Assembly: GCA_902826385.1 (NCBI GenBank)
Contig: CADEEU010000222.1
Span: 1-6,341, forward strand
From: an uncultured Acidobacteriota bacterium
Lineage (GTDB): Bacteria; Acidobacteriota; Blastocatellia; Pyrinomonadales; Pyrinomonadaceae
Length of the DNA: 6,341 nucleotides
Reading direction: 5' to 3'
Shown here: piece after piece, positions 5,530 through 6,341 of the stretch
Layout of the letters: every line of letters begins with the position of its first letter
Position numbering within the stretch: position 1 is the stretch's first letter
Program-made: the position numbers and the translations under genes
Notes under the pieces: generated by a model
What the model was told of the DNA's origin: nothing
Database searches by the model: none
Seen by the model: only the letters and a program-made list of their open reading frames with translations

Positions 5530-5862
5530 TTAACGGGCACTTCCCAGTTCGTCTTCAAGTTTGTCGATAGCGTCCAGCAGCTTTACGAATTTGAGCCCAA
5601 AGGGCGTTAAAACATACTCAACCCGCGGCGGCGACTCAGGATACACCGTTTTCGAGAGTATTCCGAAATCTGTTAGCTTTCGGAGGCGCTCGTTCAACAC
5701 TTTCGCCGTCAACCCTTCGATGCTGCGTTCCATCGCGCCGGGGCGGTTCACGCCCGACCGGATAAGGCCGATAACCGAAAGCGACCATTTGCACCGAACG
5801 ATGGTTTCGACCATTCGTTTCACCGGCGGCGGGGTAGAGATTATTTTCGCCTTTGCGTACAT
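5530..5862 (-). CDS. HxlR-family winged-helix transcriptional regulator
   Basis: The 110-residue protein has the HxlR layout: CKWSLSVIGLIRSG (24-37, matching the family's KW...IL..L..G), a helix-turn-helix with recognition helix LTAKVLNERLRKLTDFGIL (51-69), the wing KTVYPESPPRVEYVLTPFG (71-89) and a C-terminal dimerisation helix. HxlR proteins are small dimeric regulators, often repressors, and several sense thiol-reactive or electrophilic compounds through a cysteine. The single cysteine here, C24, sits right before the KW pair and is a candidate sensor, by inference. The ATG at 5862 is preferred over a TTG one codon earlier. It heads the minus-strand cluster, 6 bases before folK, and is divergent from a small thioredoxin-like gene. 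A perfect inverted repeat starts 15 bases upstream of its ATG, which suggests autoregulation. Confidence 0.88.
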   Translation of the reverse strand: MYAKAKIISTPPPVKRMVETIVRCKWSLSVIGLIRSGVNRPGAMERSIEGLTAKVLNERLRKLTDFGILSKTVYPESPPRVEYVLTPFGLKFVKLLDAIDKLEDELGSAR

Positions 5863-5876
5863 CAATTTAGACCAGA

Positions 5877-5907
5877 AAGTAAGTACCTGACTAAAAAGTA
5901 CTTACTT
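5877..5907. promoter_or_regulatory. Perfect inverted repeat, likely HxlR-type operator
   Basis: AAGTAAGTAC (5877-5886) and GTACTTACTT (5898-5907) are exact inverted copies, with an 11-base spacer, so their centres are 21 bases apart (two helical turns). The right half also contains the palindrome AAGTACTT (5896-5903). GTAAGTA/TACTTAC half-sites are typical of sequences upstream of HxlR-family genes. Located between the regulator and the divergent CPVC gene, it could control both. No confident -35/-10 pair was found nearby for either direction. Confidence 0.75.
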
Positions 5908-5975
5908 ACCTTCGGTGCCGAACATTTGATATTTTCCGGGGTGAGATCGGCTACGACTCAAACATTAGCCTAAAA

Positions 5976-5983
5976 AGGAAGGG
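5976..5983 (+). promoter_or_regulatory. Ribosome-binding site of the CPVC thioredoxin-like gene
   Basis: AGGAAGGG ends 8 bases before the ATG at 5992. It is the only clearly strong purine-rich Shine-Dalgarno in the window and fixes the start of this small gene. A 5-bp stem (5949-5953 with 5966-5970) lies just upstream in the leader. Confidence 0.7.
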
Positions 5984-5991
5984 AATAACAA

Positions 5992-6228
5992 ATGAAAACA
6001 AAGGCCGTTTTTTATCATGCCGGGTGTCCGGTTTGCCTAGATGCTGAGCGGACGATTGTCGATACGATCGATCGCGTACGATTCGATGTCGAGGTGGTAC
6101 ATCTTGGCGAACAGAAGGAGCGCATCGCAGAGGCCGAAGGCTTCGGTGTCAACTCCGTACCGGCACTCGCCATTGCCGGACGTTCTTTTCATATAAACTT
6201 CGGAGCATCGCTGCAAGATTTGAAGTAA
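5992..6228 (+). CDS. Small cytoplasmic thioredoxin/glutaredoxin-like protein with CPVC motif
   Basis: This 78-residue protein has the compact thioredoxin fold: strand KAVFYHAG, the redox motif C12-P-V-C15, helix LDAERTIVDTID, strand FDVEVVHLG, helix RIAEAEGFGV, and the cis-proline turn SVPALAIAG (P57) followed by a final strand. The size matches glutaredoxin-like or thioredoxin-like mini-proteins. There is no signal peptide, so it should act in the cytoplasm as a thiol-disulfide oxidoreductase; its partner is unknown. The start is supported by the AGGAAGGG ribosome-binding site. It is divergent from the HxlR regulator across a shared inverted repeat and is the most likely target of that regulator, perhaps induced by thiol stress (inference). 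Confidence 0.85.
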   Translation: MKTKAVFYHAGCPVCLDAERTIVDTIDRVRFDVEVVHLGEQKERIAEAEGFGVNSVPALAIAGRSFHINFGASLQDLK

Positions 6229-6237
6229 TAGGCTTTC

Positions 6238-6262
6238 GCTTCTTCTGTGTTGCTGAAGAGGC
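6238..6262 (+). terminator. Possible weak terminator hairpin after the CPVC gene
   Basis: GCTTCTTC (6238-6245) can pair with GAAGAGGC (6255-6262) over eight base pairs including one G-U, with a 9-base loop, starting 9 bases after the stop codon. No U-run follows (TGTCCGAAAAG), so it is a weak candidate or a factor-dependent or stabilising hairpin. Confidence 0.3.
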
Positions 6263-6341
6263 TGTCCGAAAAGTTAGAAATGATCTAAGCTTCGTTAGGA
6301 GCGGAATGTTTGCAGGCTTAAAACGAGCAAATCTGCTAAAG
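6263..6341. other. Non-coding end of window, possible interspersed repeat fragment
   Basis: No gene is visible in these 79 bases. The stretch around 6292-6317 (TTCGTTAGGAGCGGAATGTT and what follows) resembles, from memory, a class of intergenic repeats containing a TAGGAGCGGAATGTTTATAG-like core that recurs in many environmental bacterial genomes. Only one copy is in the window, so repetitiveness cannot be shown here. The GGCTGTCCGAAAAG stretch (6261-6274) also recalls some insertion-sequence ends, but no transposase or matching end is present. Confidence 0.3.

Noticed and set aside
6261..6274. Insertion-sequence terminal repeat
   Set aside because: No transposase, matching opposite end or target duplication is present in the window.

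Overview
The window is bacterial chromosome dominated by core metabolism. No tRNA, rRNA, CRISPR array, transposase or prophage gene is visible. Base composition is about 50-57% GC in the housekeeping genes. The mixture of GatC, a DUF721/DciA-like protein, Maf, FolK, PanB, PanC and an Sec-exported thioredoxin-fold protein fits a didderm bacterium. Protein flavour and gene mix recall Acidobacteriota (Blastocatellia), but that is an impression and was not tested by search.

Left part (1-1033): on the minus strand a DUF721/DciA-like protein is followed by gatC, the Glu/Asp-tRNA amidotransferase C subunit, which is cut at the window edge. Upstream lies a 218-base divergent intergenic region holding a very AT-rich imperfect inverted repeat (914-1017). 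Centre-left (1034-2005): maf, a nucleotide pyrophosphatase, reads rightward. It ends in a 378-base convergent intergenic region with a perfect 15-bp inverted repeat, further copies of its GAGACG motif, and a strong hairpin terminator serving the opposite strand.

Main block (5862 down to 2006, minus strand): seven tightly packed genes in the order hxlR-type regulator, folK, panB, mntA-like antitoxin, hepT-like toxin, panC, exported thioredoxin-fold protein. FolK belongs to folate synthesis. PanB uses methylene-tetrahydrofolate to make ketopantoate, and PanC condenses pantoate with beta-alanine, so folate and pantothenate/CoA synthesis are linked here. A complete HEPN/MNT (HepT/MntA) toxin-antitoxin pair sits between panB and panC with overlapping or nearly abutting reading frames. 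The last gene has lost both redox cysteines of the TlpA/thioredoxin motif.

Right end (5863-6341): the regulator faces a small cytoplasmic CPVC thioredoxin-like gene. A perfect 10-bp inverted repeat between them is a likely HxlR-family operator that could control both directions. After the small redox gene there is a short hairpin and about 80 bases of non-coding sequence that may be an interspersed repeat.

The most notable points are the toxin-antitoxin pair wired into the pantothenate operon, the HxlR regulator at the head of a folate/pantothenate operon and opposite a thioredoxin, and the cysteine-less exported thioredoxin. None of these proves a new system.
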